Source: Hydrogenophaga sp. SL48
GTDB taxonomy: Bacteria; Pseudomonadota; Gammaproteobacteria; Burkholderiales; Burkholderiaceae_C
DNA: 64,000 nucleotides
Direction of reading: 5' to 3'
Assembly: GCF_021729865.1 (NCBI RefSeq)
Contig: NZ_CP063400.1
Span: 2,108,001 to 2,172,000, forward strand
Shown here: positions 8,260 through 16,596 of the stretch, piece by piece
Numbering within the stretch: the first letter of the stretch is position 1
How the letters are laid out: the number at the start of each line of letters is the position of its first letter
Notes under the pieces: generated by a model
What the model was told of the DNA's origin: nothing
Seen by the model: only the letters and a program-made list of their open reading frames with translations
The model's database searches: none
Made by a program: the position numbers and the translations under genes

Positions 8260-9433
8260 GGGCCGTTTCTTGTTGCAGGAGTTGTTCGAGCGCTGGCAGG
8301 TCCAGCCCGTGGTGGTCCGGCGCGCCGGCTGCGGTGCCGAACCGGATGAAGTCGAAGCCACGCCGGGTGGCCACGATGGTGGTGGCCGCTGTCGGGTGGG
8401 CGCAGCCTTTGGAACAGCCCGAGACATGCAGCAGCTGCCCGGGGCCCACCGCTGATGCCAGCGCCAGCGCCAGATCCCTGGTGGGCGCCCACGCCTGCTC
8501 ACAGCCCGGTGCGCCCGTGCAGGCAGCCACCCGCAGGCGGGCATCGAGGGGATCGGTGATGAGCTCGGCGCCCTCGGGCAAACGCGCCGCCCCCTCGACC
8601 AGCAGGCTGCGCCAGGGGGTCAGCCGCAAGGCACCGCACGCGCCCAGCGCCGCCAGGGTGCTGGCCCGCACAAGACCAAAGGCGAGGCTCACGATCGGAC
8701 CTGGCGCCTGGGGTCCGGGTCCCGGCGCGGGCACGGCGTGAGCGGGCACCGGCGTCTGCCGCCACTCGGCCGGCAGCGCGCAACGGCCCAGCAGGGCGGC
8801 CATGCGACCACGGCCCTCGGGCGCTCCGCCAGCGCCCAGAAACCACCGTGCGAGGTCCAGGGCGCGCCGGGGCGCCGCCTGCGGCGCGACGACCACGCCC
8901 GAGTCGGCCCCGTCGGCATAGACCAGCACGCCATCGGCGTGGCGTTCCAGCCGGATGTCGGCGTGAGCCTCGCGCAGGCACGGCGCAGCGCCGGTGTCCA
9001 CCGCAAAGCCGAACTTGGTCGGCAGAACGGGTGCGTCCCGGCCTGCCAGCCACTCACCCAGCCGCAAAGCCAGACCGTGTGTCACGTCGCCCTCTGTCCA
9101 CAAGGGCTGGACCTGCACATTGCGCCGCGCCTCACTCGCAGCGTCTTCGTCGAGCAGGCCCAGACCACGCAAGCCGTCGAGCAGGGGCGCATGGCACGCC
9201 GCACCGACACCACGCAACTGCAGGTTGGCCCGGTTGGTCAGTTCCAGCCACGGGCTGGCATGGCGCTGGGCCAGCGCCGCGATGCCCTGCGCCTGCGCCA
9301 TGCTCAGCCGCCCGGCGGGCGGGCGGATGCGCACCACCAGGCCATCGCTGGCCGCCATGGGCCGCAGGGCGCCCGGGCACCAGCCCTTGACCTGGGCAAG
9401 GGGTTCCCCAACGCGTGGTGTGGATTCGGTCAT
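8243..9433 (-). CDS. cobG: Precorrin-3B synthase (oxygen-dependent monooxygenase)
   Basis: Protein of 396 residues in the sulfite/nitrite-reductase-like family. It hydroxylates precorrin-3A with O2 and forms the gamma-lactone of precorrin-3B. Two Cys pairs for the Fe-S centre are visible near the C terminus (CTGAPGC, then VSGCSKGCAHP), and the N-terminal ferredoxin-like half contains LELTNRANLQLRGV. This gene and cobF show that the locus encodes the aerobic pathway. Confidence 0.94.
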   Translation of the reverse strand: MTESTPRVGEPLAQVKGWCPGALRPMAASDGLVVRIRPPAGRLSMAQAQGIAALAQRHASPWLELTNRANLQLRGVGAACHAPLLDGLRGLGLLDEDAASEARRNVQVQPLWTEGDVTHGLALRLGEWLAGRDAPVLPTKFGFAVDTGAAPCLREAHADIRLERHADGVLVYADGADSGVVVAPQAAPRRALDLARWFLGAGGAPEGRGRMAALLGRCALPAEWRQTPVPAHAVPAPGPGPQAPGPIVSLAFGLVRASTLAALGACGALRLTPWRSLLVEGAARLPEGAELITDPLDARLRVAACTGAPGCEQAWAPTRDLALALASAVGPGQLLHVSGCSKGCAHPTAATTIVATRRGFDFIRFGTAAGAPDHHGLDLPALEQLLQQETAHAARV

Positions 9434-9451
9434 GGGTCTGGCCGTCCGGCT

Positions 9452-10198
9452 TCACGCCGGCTGAAAGTGCGGGCTCAGCCGCACCGTCTCACCGATGATG
9501 AGCAAGCCCGGCTGGGGGCCGTAGGCCGGGGCCGATGCCACCAGCCGGCGAAGGCTGCAAGCCAGCACCGTCTGCGAAGGACGGGTGCCGTCGCGCACGA
9601 TGGCCGCCGGGGTGTCGGGCGACAGGCCATGCGCGATCAGCTGCTGGGCAATGTGCGGCAGGCGCTGGATGCCCATGTAGAACACCCGCGTCTGCCCCGG
9701 GCGGGCCAGCGCACGCCAGTCGTGTGAGGCCTCGTCGTCGGCGAGGTGCCCCGGCAGGAACACGCAGCTGCCCGCCAGATCCCGGTGGGTCAGCGGTATG
9801 CCGGCGGCCGCCGAACACCCGCTGGCGGCGGTGACGCCAGGCACCACCTCGAACGCGATGCCGGCGGCCTGCAGGGCTTGAACCTCTTCCCCGCCCCTTC
9901 CGAAGACGTAGGGGTCTCCGCCCTTGAGCCGCACGACACGCCGCCCTGCCCTGGCGTGCTGCACCAACAGGTCGTGAATGCCTTCCTGCGGCACGGCGTG
10001 TTCGCCCAGCGCCTTGCCCACATACACGCGCAGGGCCGCCGCCGGGATCCGCTCCAGCACCTCGGCAGAAATCAGCCGGTCGTGCACCACCACCTCGGCC
10101 GCCTGCAGCCGATCCAGCGCGCGCAGGGTCATCAGATCCACCGGCCCGGGGCCGGCGCCCACGATCGACACCCGGCCGGTGTTTTGCGGTTCAACCAA
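9452..10198 (-). CDS. cobA: Uroporphyrinogen-III C-methyltransferase
   Basis: SUMT of 248 residues that adds methyl groups at C2 and C7 of uroporphyrinogen III, the entry step towards precorrin-2. Motifs are VSIVGAGPGPVDLMTLRAL, VVHDRLIS, RLKGGDPYVFGRGGEE and the VVPGVTAASG loop. The start appears to be TTG at 10198 with AAGGGG six bases upstream. It lacks the CysG reductase and ferrochelatase parts. It could also feed siroheme, but the context is B12. Confidence 0.93.
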   Translation of the reverse strand: MVEPQNTGRVSIVGAGPGPVDLMTLRALDRLQAAEVVVHDRLISAEVLERIPAAALRVYVGKALGEHAVPQEGIHDLLVQHARAGRRVVRLKGGDPYVFGRGGEEVQALQAAGIAFEVVPGVTAASGCSAAAGIPLTHRDLAGSCVFLPGHLADDEASHDWRALARPGQTRVFYMGIQRLPHIAQQLIAHGLSPDTPAAIVRDGTRPSQTVLACSLRRLVASAPAYGPQPGLLIIGETVRLSPHFQPA

Positions 10199-10261
10199 GC
10201 TCCACCCCTTCGCAGACCGCCCCGCTCCATCCGCACGCCATCGCCGCCATGAACGCCCCCA

Positions 10262-10939
10262 TCAGGCCGCGGTGTAGAGACGGGGCTGGACCACCGGCGA
10301 ACCCTTGAGACGCTGCAGTTGTTTGGCCAAGGCCAGCACGGCCAGGTCCACCAGCGGCTCCAGCAACACGACGGTCATGTAGGCCGCGCCAAACGTGCCG
10401 ATGCTCGACAGGTTCTCGGCACCCATGCCCTGGCCGTAGATGGCCCAGAAACCGACCCAGACCACGATGCCGCCCTGGTAGGCCACCGACAGCTTCAGTG
10501 CCTGCGCGTAGCGGATGTCGACATAGGCCGTGTCGGGCGCGATCACGCGACGGGCCAGCGCCTGGATGGCGAACAGGGGCAGCAGCAGCGTGGTGACGTT
10601 CATGCCGTATTGCGGCAGGTCGTCGGGCGCGAAAAACAGGCTCTGGATGGCCAGACCCACCACCAGACCGATGGCCGTCGGCGCGGCGCCGAACACCAGC
10701 AGCAAGGTGCTGCCCAGGATCAGATGCACCTCGGACACGCCCACCGGGTGCGTGGGCAGCAACTCAAAGAACGCGAACACCAGCGCAGCGGCCATCACCG
10801 AGCGCGCCAGGAGGGCTGTCACACCTTCCGTGCGAACCATGTCCCAGGCCAGTTTGGCCGAACAGCCGAGGGCGGCGGTCGCCGTGGCATAGCTCAGGAA
10901 AATCTTGGTGCTGTCCACCAGTCCGGGTTCGATGTGCAT
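10262..10939 (-). CDS. CbiM-like energy-coupling-factor permease (cobalt uptake)
   Basis: Hydrophobic protein of 225 residues with about six membrane segments. It begins MHIEPGL, where the family has a conserved MHI start whose N terminus and His2 coordinate the metal. Together with the segment VSEVHLILGSTLLLVFG this suggests a CbiM-family S component. The ATG has a good AGGAG seven bases upstream. No cbiN, cbiQ or cbiO is nearby; the adjacent ATPase belongs to the BtuCD-type importer. Cobalt import is inferred from family and position inside the B12 operon. Confidence 0.75.
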   Translation of the reverse strand: MHIEPGLVDSTKIFLSYATATAALGCSAKLAWDMVRTEGVTALLARSVMAAALVFAFFELLPTHPVGVSEVHLILGSTLLLVFGAAPTAIGLVVGLAIQSLFFAPDDLPQYGMNVTTLLLPLFAIQALARRVIAPDTAYVDIRYAQALKLSVAYQGGIVVWVGFWAIYGQGMGAENLSSIGTFGAAYMTVVLLEPLVDLAVLALAKQLQRLKGSPVVQPRLYTAA

Positions 10940-10988
10940 GTTGCGGCTCCTTGGGTTGTGGGCGTTGTTCCCAACGCGGTTGAAAAAA

Positions 10989-11780
10989 TCAGTCGGTCGC
11001 TCGGGCGCGGGGCAAAGCCACCCACTGCCCTTGCAGGGCGTGGACTTCGATGCGGTGGTCGAACACGGCTTCGAGCGCCCGATGGGTCGCGGGCTCGGCG
11101 CAGCGGCCCTGGTGGGTGATGCGGCCCTGGGCCATCACGACCAGTTCGTCGGCGTGCAGGGCCATGGCCACTTCGTGCAACACGCTCACCACCGTCTTGC
11201 CCTGCGCCACCAGCGCCTGCACCAGGTCCAGCCAGTCGGCTTGGTGCGGTGGGTCGAGGTTGGCCAGGGGCTCGTCCATCAGCAGCACCTCGGCCTCCAC
11301 GGCGAGGGCGCGCGCGAGCAGCACGCGCTGGCGCTCGCCGCCCGAGAGCTGGCCGAGCGAGCGGGCGCGCCAGTCCCAGGCCTGCGTGGCCTGGAGCGCA
11401 CGCTCCACCGCCGCGTGGTCGGCGGCACTGGGCGCACTCAGCCAGGCCTGGTGCGGCAGGCGGCCGAGCATGGCCACGTCCCACACCGTGAGGTCGTCGC
11501 CGCTGGACTCGTTCTGGCCCAGCCAGGCCATCTGCTGCGCCCGCTGGCGGCTGGGCCAGTCGGCCAGCGGCCGCCCCAGCAACGCCACCTCGCCGCTGTG
11601 CGGCAGCAGACCGGCCAGCGCCTTGAGCAAGGTGGATTTGCCCGCGCCGTTGGGGCCGACGATGCTGGTCCAGCACGCACCGGGCAGCGCCAGGGTGATG
11701 TTGTGCAGGATCTGTGTGTCGCCCAGTCGCGCGCTCAGGTCGCGCGCTTCGATGGCGATGGCGTTCACGGGTGCCTTCAC
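10989..11780 (-). CDS. btuD: Cobalamin/corrinoid ABC transporter ATPase (BtuD-like)
   Basis: ABC ATPase of 263 residues. Walker A (GPNGAGKST) is at residues 42-50, the signature LSGGERQRVLLARAL near 135, Walker B VLLMDEPLANLD near 160, and the switch His in VLHEVAMAL. The start is probably GTG 11780, which overlaps the btuC stop as GTGA; the longer frame upstream is a btuC shadow. With BtuC and BtuF it would form the inner-membrane importer that takes corrinoid from BtuB. FecE/FhuC-type siderophore ATPases look similar; the B12 context decides. Confidence 0.88.
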   Translation of the reverse strand: MKAPVNAIAIEARDLSARLGDTQILHNITLALPGACWTSIVGPNGAGKSTLLKALAGLLPHSGEVALLGRPLADWPSRQRAQQMAWLGQNESSGDDLTVWDVAMLGRLPHQAWLSAPSAADHAAVERALQATQAWDWRARSLGQLSGGERQRVLLARALAVEAEVLLMDEPLANLDPPHQADWLDLVQALVAQGKTVVSVLHEVAMALHADELVVMAQGRITHQGRCAEPATHRALEAVFDHRIEVHALQGQWVALPRARATD

Positions 11781-12940
11781 AGCCCGGCCCCCCGCGACAC
11801 GCGCGTGTTGCGCTGCATCAGCCACAGCAGGTAGCCGCCGCCGAGCACCGCGGTGAGCACGCCCACCGGCAGCTCCTGCGGCGCGATCAGCCAGCGCGCC
11901 AGCGTGTCGGCCGCCATCAGCAGCACACCGCCCATGCAGCTGGCCAGCAGCATCAGGCGGCCGCTGGTGGTCTTGACCAGCGAGCGCACCAGGTGCGGCG
12001 CGGCCAAGCCCACGAAGGCGATCAGGCCCGTCTGCGCCACGGCGGTGCCGGTGGCCAGCGCGAGCACGGCCACCAGCGCCGCGCGCATGGGGCCCAGCGG
12101 CAGGCCGAGGCTGCGCGCGGTGGCGTCGCCGAGGCTCAGGCCGTCGAGCACGCGCGCCAGCAGCCAGGCCGCCAGCGCGCACAGCGCCCACACGGTCATC
12201 ATCAACACGCAGGCGGTCCAGCCCACGAAGCTGGTCGAGCCGAGCATGAAGGCCTGCATGGCCTGCAGCGATTCGGGCGAAAACAGCAGCACCAGGTGCG
12301 TCATCGCCCCCAGCACCACACCCACCACCACACCGGCCAGCAGCAGGCGCAGCGTGTGTTGCACGCCACGCGAGAGCAGCAGCGTGAGCAGCACCGCCAG
12401 CACCGCACCGCCAAAGGCTGCGCCGGTCAGGCCCAGGCGCACCCAGGCGCTGCTGGAAAACACGCTCACGGCCACGCCGCCGTTCATCATGGACGCGCCC
12501 AACATGCCCGCACCGCCCCCCATGGCCGCGAGCGCCAGGGCCACACCGAGCGAGGCACCCGAGGCACTGCCGAGCAGGAACGGGTCGGCCAGCGGGTTGC
12601 GAAACAGGCCCTGCGCCACCGCGCCGGCCAGGCCCAGCAGCGCGCCAGCTCCCCAGGCGCCCAGCGTGCGCGGCAGGCGGATCTCCCACACGATCTGCTG
12701 CGCCATCGCGGTGGCCGACGGGTCGGCTTGCGGGTTCAGCAGCGGGCCGATCAGGTTCTCGAAACCCGCGCTGCCCACGCACACGCCGAGCGCGGTCAGG
12801 CCCAGCGCGGCAAGCAACATGCCCCCCACCAGCCAGGACGCGCGGCGGGTCGAAGGACCACCATGCTCCGCCGCCGCGCGGGTCGCTGCCCCCCGAGGGG
12901 GCTGATCCGGCTTGGGGCGGCCCTGCACCGGATCGTTCAA
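11777..12940 (-). CDS. btuC: Cobalamin/corrinoid ABC transporter permease (BtuC/FecCD family)
   Basis: FecCD-type permease with about ten transmembrane segments. Family landmarks are IRLPRTLGAWGAGALLGLAGAV, NPLADPFLLGSASGASLG and TGLIAFVGLAAPHLVR. The start is uncertain: TTG 12940 overlaps the btuF stop as TTGA and gives 387 residues, but the first 30 or so codons lie in a palindromic GC-rich repeat. ATG 12820 gives a more usual 347 residues but would remove the positive STRR in front of the first membrane segment. The 3' end overlaps btuD. Confidence 0.85.
   Translation of the reverse strand: MNDPVQGRPKPDQPPRGAATRAAAEHGGPSTRRASWLVGGMLLAALGLTALGVCVGSAGFENLIGPLLNPQADPSATAMAQQIVWEIRLPRTLGAWGAGALLGLAGAVAQGLFRNPLADPFLLGSASGASLGVALALAAMGGGAGMLGASMMNGGVAVSVFSSSAWVRLGLTGAAFGGAVLAVLLTLLLSRGVQHTLRLLLAGVVVGVVLGAMTHLVLLFSPESLQAMQAFMLGSTSFVGWTACVLMMTVWALCALAAWLLARVLDGLSLGDATARSLGLPLGPMRAALVAVLALATGTAVAQTGLIAFVGLAAPHLVRSLVKTTSGRLMLLASCMGGVLLMAADTLARWLIAPQELPVGVLTAVLGGGYLLWLMQRNTRVSRGAGL
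12845..12935. repeat. GC-rich palindromic repeat inside the btuF-btuC junction
   Basis: The core CTGCCCCCCGAGGGGGCTG is an interrupted palindrome with flanks typical of dispersed repeats in Comamonadaceae genomes (from memory of such genomes, not a search). It lies between the btuF stop and the conserved part of btuC and is read through in frame with btuC. It is related in style, not clearly in sequence, to the repeats at 19681, 59141 and 60440. Confidence 0.45.
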
Positions 12941-13839
12941 GGACGCGCCCCCGGCTTCTTCGCGCCAGGCGCCTTCTCGGCCAGGCAACCCGCCATCAGG
13001 CGCGCGCCCTCGGCCATGCGCGGACCGGGCCGCACCAGCGCGTCGGAAGCGTCGACGGGAAACACACACAGGTGCTGCCCGCGCATGGCGCGCATGGACA
13101 TCCAGCCCGGGCGCTGCGCCATGCCGTCCAGGCTGCGCTGGCCGACCATGATCAGGTCGGGGTTGGCGCGCACGATGTACTCGGGGTTGAGCTTGGGGAA
13201 CGGCCCGAGCGAGGCGGGCACGATGTTCTTCGCGCCCAGGCGCGTCAGCGTCTCGCCGATGAAGGAACTTTCACCCGCAGCGTAGGGGCCGGGGTTGACC
13301 TCGAAATACACCCGTGTACCGCGCACACCGGCGGGCAGCGACTGCGCGGCGGCCATCACGGCGGCGTCGATGGCGCGCCAGATCTTCTGCGCGTCGGGCA
13401 CCTCCAGCAGCTGGCCGATCTTGAGCAGCACGCGCTGCACGTCGGCGTGCGTCTTGGGCTCCAGCGCCACCACCTTGATGCCCAGTGCGCGCAGGCGCTC
13501 GCCCGCGCGGGACGACGTCGCCATGAGCACCACGTCGGGTCGCAGCGCGACGATGGCCTCGATGTTCGGGTCCAGCCCGCCGCCCACCTGCGGCAAGGCC
13601 TTCACACTCGCGGGCCAGTTGGTGTAGCGGTCCACGCCCACCAGGCGCTGGCACTGCCCCAGCTCGCACACCGTTTCGGCCAGCGAGGGCAGCAGGCTCA
13701 CGATGCGCTGCGGCGAGCGCTCGAAGTTGACCACCACGCCGTGGTCGTCGGTGATCTGCAGCGCGGCGCGGGCCGGCAGGGCCAGCAGCGTCAGTGCCAC
13801 CAGCGTCACCGCGGTCAGGATGTTGCGCATCGGATTCAT
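12937..13839 (-). CDS. btuF: Periplasmic cobalamin-binding protein BtuF
   Basis: Periplasmic substrate-binding protein of 300 residues. An N-terminal signal peptide runs to about residue 26 (hydrophobic LTAVTLVALTLLALPARA). The body has the family segments RIVSLLPSLAETVCELG, VGVDRYTNWP and LRPDVVLMATSS. It hands corrinoid to the BtuCD complex. The ATG at 13839 overlaps the cobU stop as ATGA; the frame to 13896 is longer but not needed. The start codon of btuC overlaps its stop. Confidence 0.9.
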   Translation of the reverse strand: MNPMRNILTAVTLVALTLLALPARAALQITDDHGVVVNFERSPQRIVSLLPSLAETVCELGQCQRLVGVDRYTNWPASVKALPQVGGGLDPNIEAIVALRPDVVLMATSSRAGERLRALGIKVVALEPKTHADVQRVLLKIGQLLEVPDAQKIWRAIDAAVMAAAQSLPAGVRGTRVYFEVNPGPYAAGESSFIGETLTRLGAKNIVPASLGPFPKLNPEYIVRANPDLIMVGQRSLDGMAQRPGWMSMRAMRGQHLCVFPVDASDALVRPGPRMAEGARLMAGCLAEKAPGAKKPGARP

Positions 13840-14411
13840 GTCGGGTCTTTCAAGGTCAGCGGCAGGCCCGCGGTCATGAGGGTGACGCGCTCGCACGCGG
13901 CGGCCACGTTTTGGTTCAGGCGGCCCAGCGCGTCCACGAACTGGCGCACCTCGTGCCCCAGGGGGATCACGCCCAGGCCGATCTCGTTGCCCACCAGCAC
14001 CACCGGACCGGGCGCGGCGGCGATGGCCTCACACAGCGCGTGGCCCGCAGCGACCACGGCGGGTTCGTCGAGGGCCTCGCCGGGCAGCGCGGGCATCAGC
14101 AGGTTGGTGAGCCAGAGGGTGAGGCAGTCCACCACGATCAGGGTGCCGTTGTCGCTGTGCTGGCGCAGGGTCTGGGCCAGCGCCACCGGCTCTTCCACCG
14201 TGACCATGCCCGGCACCCGCTCGGCGCGGTCCCGCTGGTGGCGCGCGATGCGTTCGCGCATCTCGCCGTCCCAGGCCTGGCCCGTGGCGATCAGCACGGC
14301 GCGGTGATCGGGCGAACGCTCCAGCCACTGGCGCGCCAGCACCTCGGCGCGGCGCGACTTGCCACTGCGCTGACCACCGAGGATGAATTCGCTGCGGGCC
14401 CGATCAGCCAT
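13836..14411 (-). CDS. cobU: Adenosylcobinamide kinase / adenosylcobinamide-phosphate guanylyltransferase
   Basis: Bifunctional CobU (CobP) of 191 residues. It phosphorylates adenosylcobinamide and attaches GMP during nucleotide-loop assembly. The Walker A GGQRSGKS is at residues 12-19; VDCLTLWLTNLL and the characteristic VLVGNEIGLGVIPL follow. It overlaps the upstream gene by 8 bp and btuF by 4 bp. Its place beside btuF and btuCD fits salvage of imported cobinamide as well as de novo synthesis. Confidence 0.95.
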   Translation of the reverse strand: MADRARSEFILGGQRSGKSRRAEVLARQWLERSPDHRAVLIATGQAWDGEMRERIARHQRDRAERVPGMVTVEEPVALAQTLRQHSDNGTLIVVDCLTLWLTNLLMPALPGEALDEPAVVAAGHALCEAIAAAPGPVVLVGNEIGLGVIPLGHEVRQFVDALGRLNQNVAAACERVTLMTAGLPLTLKDPT

Positions 14412-15225
14412 GCCGGTTCATCCACGTGGTGACGATGCTGTGCATCTGCGCCACGCCGTCGGTCAGCGCAGCCGGGCCGGGCTGGAGGATGTCGGCCGAC
14501 TTGATCTCGAACAGCTGGCCGTTCTTCACCGCAGGCACGTCCTGCCATCCCGCGCGCGCCGCCACCTTCTCGGGACGGAACTTCTTGCCACACCAGGAGC
14601 CGATCACGATGTCGGGGTTGCGGCGCACGATCTCGGCGGGGTCGGCAATGATGCGGTCCTTGCCCAGCGACTGCACCGCCAGCTCGGGGAACACGTCGTC
14701 GCCGCCCGCGATGCCCAGCAGCTCCGACACCCAGCGGATGCCGCTGATGTGCGGCTCGTCCCACTCTTCAAAAAACACGCGCGGGCGGCGCTTGCCCGCC
14801 GCCACCAGCGCGCTCACCTCGGCTCGGATGGCCGCCAACCGCAGGCGCATGACGTCGATGCGCGCCAGGCCCTCTTCAGCACAACCCACCATCGCCGCCA
14901 CCTGGAACAGCATTGAAAAAATCTGATCCACGCTGCGCTGGTTGAACACCGTCACCTGCACACCGGCGCGGATCAGCTGCGCTGCGATGTCGGCCTGCAG
15001 GTCGGAAAACCCAAACACGCAGTCGGGCTGCAGCGCGAGGATCTTGTCGATCTTGGCGTTGAGGAACGCGCTCACCTTGGGCTTCTCGTCGCGCGCGCGG
15101 CGCGGGCGCACGGTGTAGCCGCTGATGCCGACGATGCGGTGCGCCTGCCCCAGCAGGTAGAGCCATTCGGTGGTCTCCTCGGTCAGGCAGACGATGCGCT
15201 GCGGTCCCAGGTGCGGTGTGCTCAC
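14404..15225 (-). CDS. BtuF-like cobalamin-binding protein without a signal peptide
   Basis: Protein of 273 residues with the periplasmic-binding (TroA-type) fold: RIVCLTEETTEWLYLLGQ, RIVGISGYTVRP, ALQPDCVFGFSDLQADIA and NPDIVIGSWCGKKF. It starts at GTG 15225 with a strong GAGGAG five bases upstream and overlaps the cobB stop as GTGA. There is no hydrophobic leader, so it is predicted to be cytoplasmic, unlike BtuF at 12937. Its job is unknown; intracellular corrinoid binding is inference from fold and location. An upstream start giving a leader is not possible without entering cobB. Confidence 0.8.
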   Translation of the reverse strand: MSTPHLGPQRIVCLTEETTEWLYLLGQAHRIVGISGYTVRPRRARDEKPKVSAFLNAKIDKILALQPDCVFGFSDLQADIAAQLIRAGVQVTVFNQRSVDQIFSMLFQVAAMVGCAEEGLARIDVMRLRLAAIRAEVSALVAAGKRRPRVFFEEWDEPHISGIRWVSELLGIAGGDDVFPELAVQSLGKDRIIADPAEIVRRNPDIVIGSWCGKKFRPEKVAARAGWQDVPAVKNGQLFEIKSADILQPGPAALTDGVAQMHSIVTTWMNRHG

Positions 15226-16586
15226 AAAATCTCCTCAAGGAACAGCGAGGCGGCCGCCTCGGGGTTGGAAGCAAACCAGGCGTGGAAATAGCTGGCGCGC
15301 ACCGACCCCTGCACGTAGATGGCCTCGCCTCGCCCGCCCGCGCGCTGCGCCTCGGTCCGGAACCGCGGTGGCAGCGGCGACTCGGTGGTCGAGTAGTGAA
15401 AGGTGTGCCCGCGCAGCTCCCCCTGCGCCGTGTCCCAGCGTTGCGGCCCGAGCGCGGCCAGGCGCTTCTGCATGGCCACGCGGCCGGGCAGCAGGCCCCA
15501 CATCGGATGCTCGTCGCCGTCGGCGGTGGTCAGGGTGTCGAACAGCGGCATCATGCCGCCGCACTCGGCCCAGACGGGCCGGCCGTCTGCGATGTGTTCG
15601 GCCAGGGATTCGCGGCAGCGCGCGCCCTTCGCCAGCGTGGCCGCGTGCAACTCCGGGTAGCCGCCCGGCAGCCACACGGCGTCGCACGTGGGCACCGGCT
15701 CGTCGGCCAGTGGCGAGAAAAACACCAGCTCGGCGCCGAGCGCGCGCAGGCTGTCGAGGTTGGCCGGGTAGGTGAAGCAGAAGGCCGCATCGCGCGCCAC
15801 CGCCACCGTGCGCCCCGCCAGCCGGGGGGCGGGCAGCGCGGGCGACACCGCGTCGAACCGCACCGCCCAGCGCTGCCAGCCCGCGTCGTCGAGCTGCCCC
15901 AGCGGCGTCTGCGCCAGCGCGTCGGCCACGGCGTCGAGCCGCTCCATGGCGTCGAGCAGTTCGGACGCCACCGTCAAGCCGAGGTGCCGCTCGGGCAGCG
16001 TGAAGCCCGCGTCGCGCTTCAAGGCGCCGAGCCAGCCGGCGTCGATGCCCATCGCATCGCCGTCGGCCATCGCCGGGCGCAGCGAGCGCTGCAGCATCTG
16101 CGCGTGCCCCTCGCTGGCGACCCGGTTGGCCAGCACGCCCGCCCACGGCAGGCCGTCCTGGTAGTGGCGCAGCCCGTGCGCCAGCGCGCCGAAGGTGCCC
16201 GCCATCGCCGAGGCGTCGATCACGGCGAGCACGGGCAGCCCGAAGCGCCGCGCGAGGTCGGCCGCGCTGGGCTCGCCATCGAACAGGCCCATGACCCCTT
16301 CGATCAGGATCAGGTCGCTCGACGACGCGGCCTCAAACAGGCGCGCGCGGATGTCGGTCTCGCCGTTGAGCCAGAGGTCGAGGTTGTGCACGGGGTGGCC
16401 GCTGGCGAGCGTGTGCCAGTGCGGGTCCAGAAAATCCGGACCGCACTTGAACACCCGCACCCGGCGGCCTTGTCGCGTGTGCAGCCGTGCGAGCGCCGCC
16501 GTCACGGTGGTCTTGCCCTGGCCCGAGGCCGGGGCGGCGATCAGCAGCGCCGGACAGGTGCGTGCCGTGTCCATGGTGATCGGCAT
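15222..16586 (-). CDS. cobB: Hydrogenobyrinic acid a,c-diamide synthase
   Basis: Glutamine-dependent amidotransferase of 454 residues that amidates the a and c acetate side chains. The N-terminal ATP-binding half has ASGQGKTT near residue 20, FKCGPDFLDP and IEGVMGLFDG. The C-terminal class-I glutaminase-like domain has the nucleophile Cys342 in AECGGMM and a late HTFHYS. Start is ATG 16586, with 16574 an alternative. It lies just 10 bp after btuB, so the receptor and this enzyme probably share the riboswitch-controlled transcript. Confidence 0.94.
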   Translation of the reverse strand: MPITMDTARTCPALLIAAPASGQGKTTVTAALARLHTRQGRRVRVFKCGPDFLDPHWHTLASGHPVHNLDLWLNGETDIRARLFEAASSSDLILIEGVMGLFDGEPSAADLARRFGLPVLAVIDASAMAGTFGALAHGLRHYQDGLPWAGVLANRVASEGHAQMLQRSLRPAMADGDAMGIDAGWLGALKRDAGFTLPERHLGLTVASELLDAMERLDAVADALAQTPLGQLDDAGWQRWAVRFDAVSPALPAPRLAGRTVAVARDAAFCFTYPANLDSLRALGAELVFFSPLADEPVPTCDAVWLPGGYPELHAATLAKGARCRESLAEHIADGRPVWAECGGMMPLFDTLTTADGDEHPMWGLLPGRVAMQKRLAALGPQRWDTAQGELRGHTFHYSTTESPLPPRFRTEAQRAGGRGEAIYVQGSVRASYFHAWFASNPEAAASLFLEEIL

Positions 16587-16596
16587 GCGCTGTGGC

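Noticed and set aside
10199..10261. Riboswitch before cobA
   Set aside because: The 63 bp gap is too short for a cobalamin aptamer, and no B12-box sequence is seen in it.
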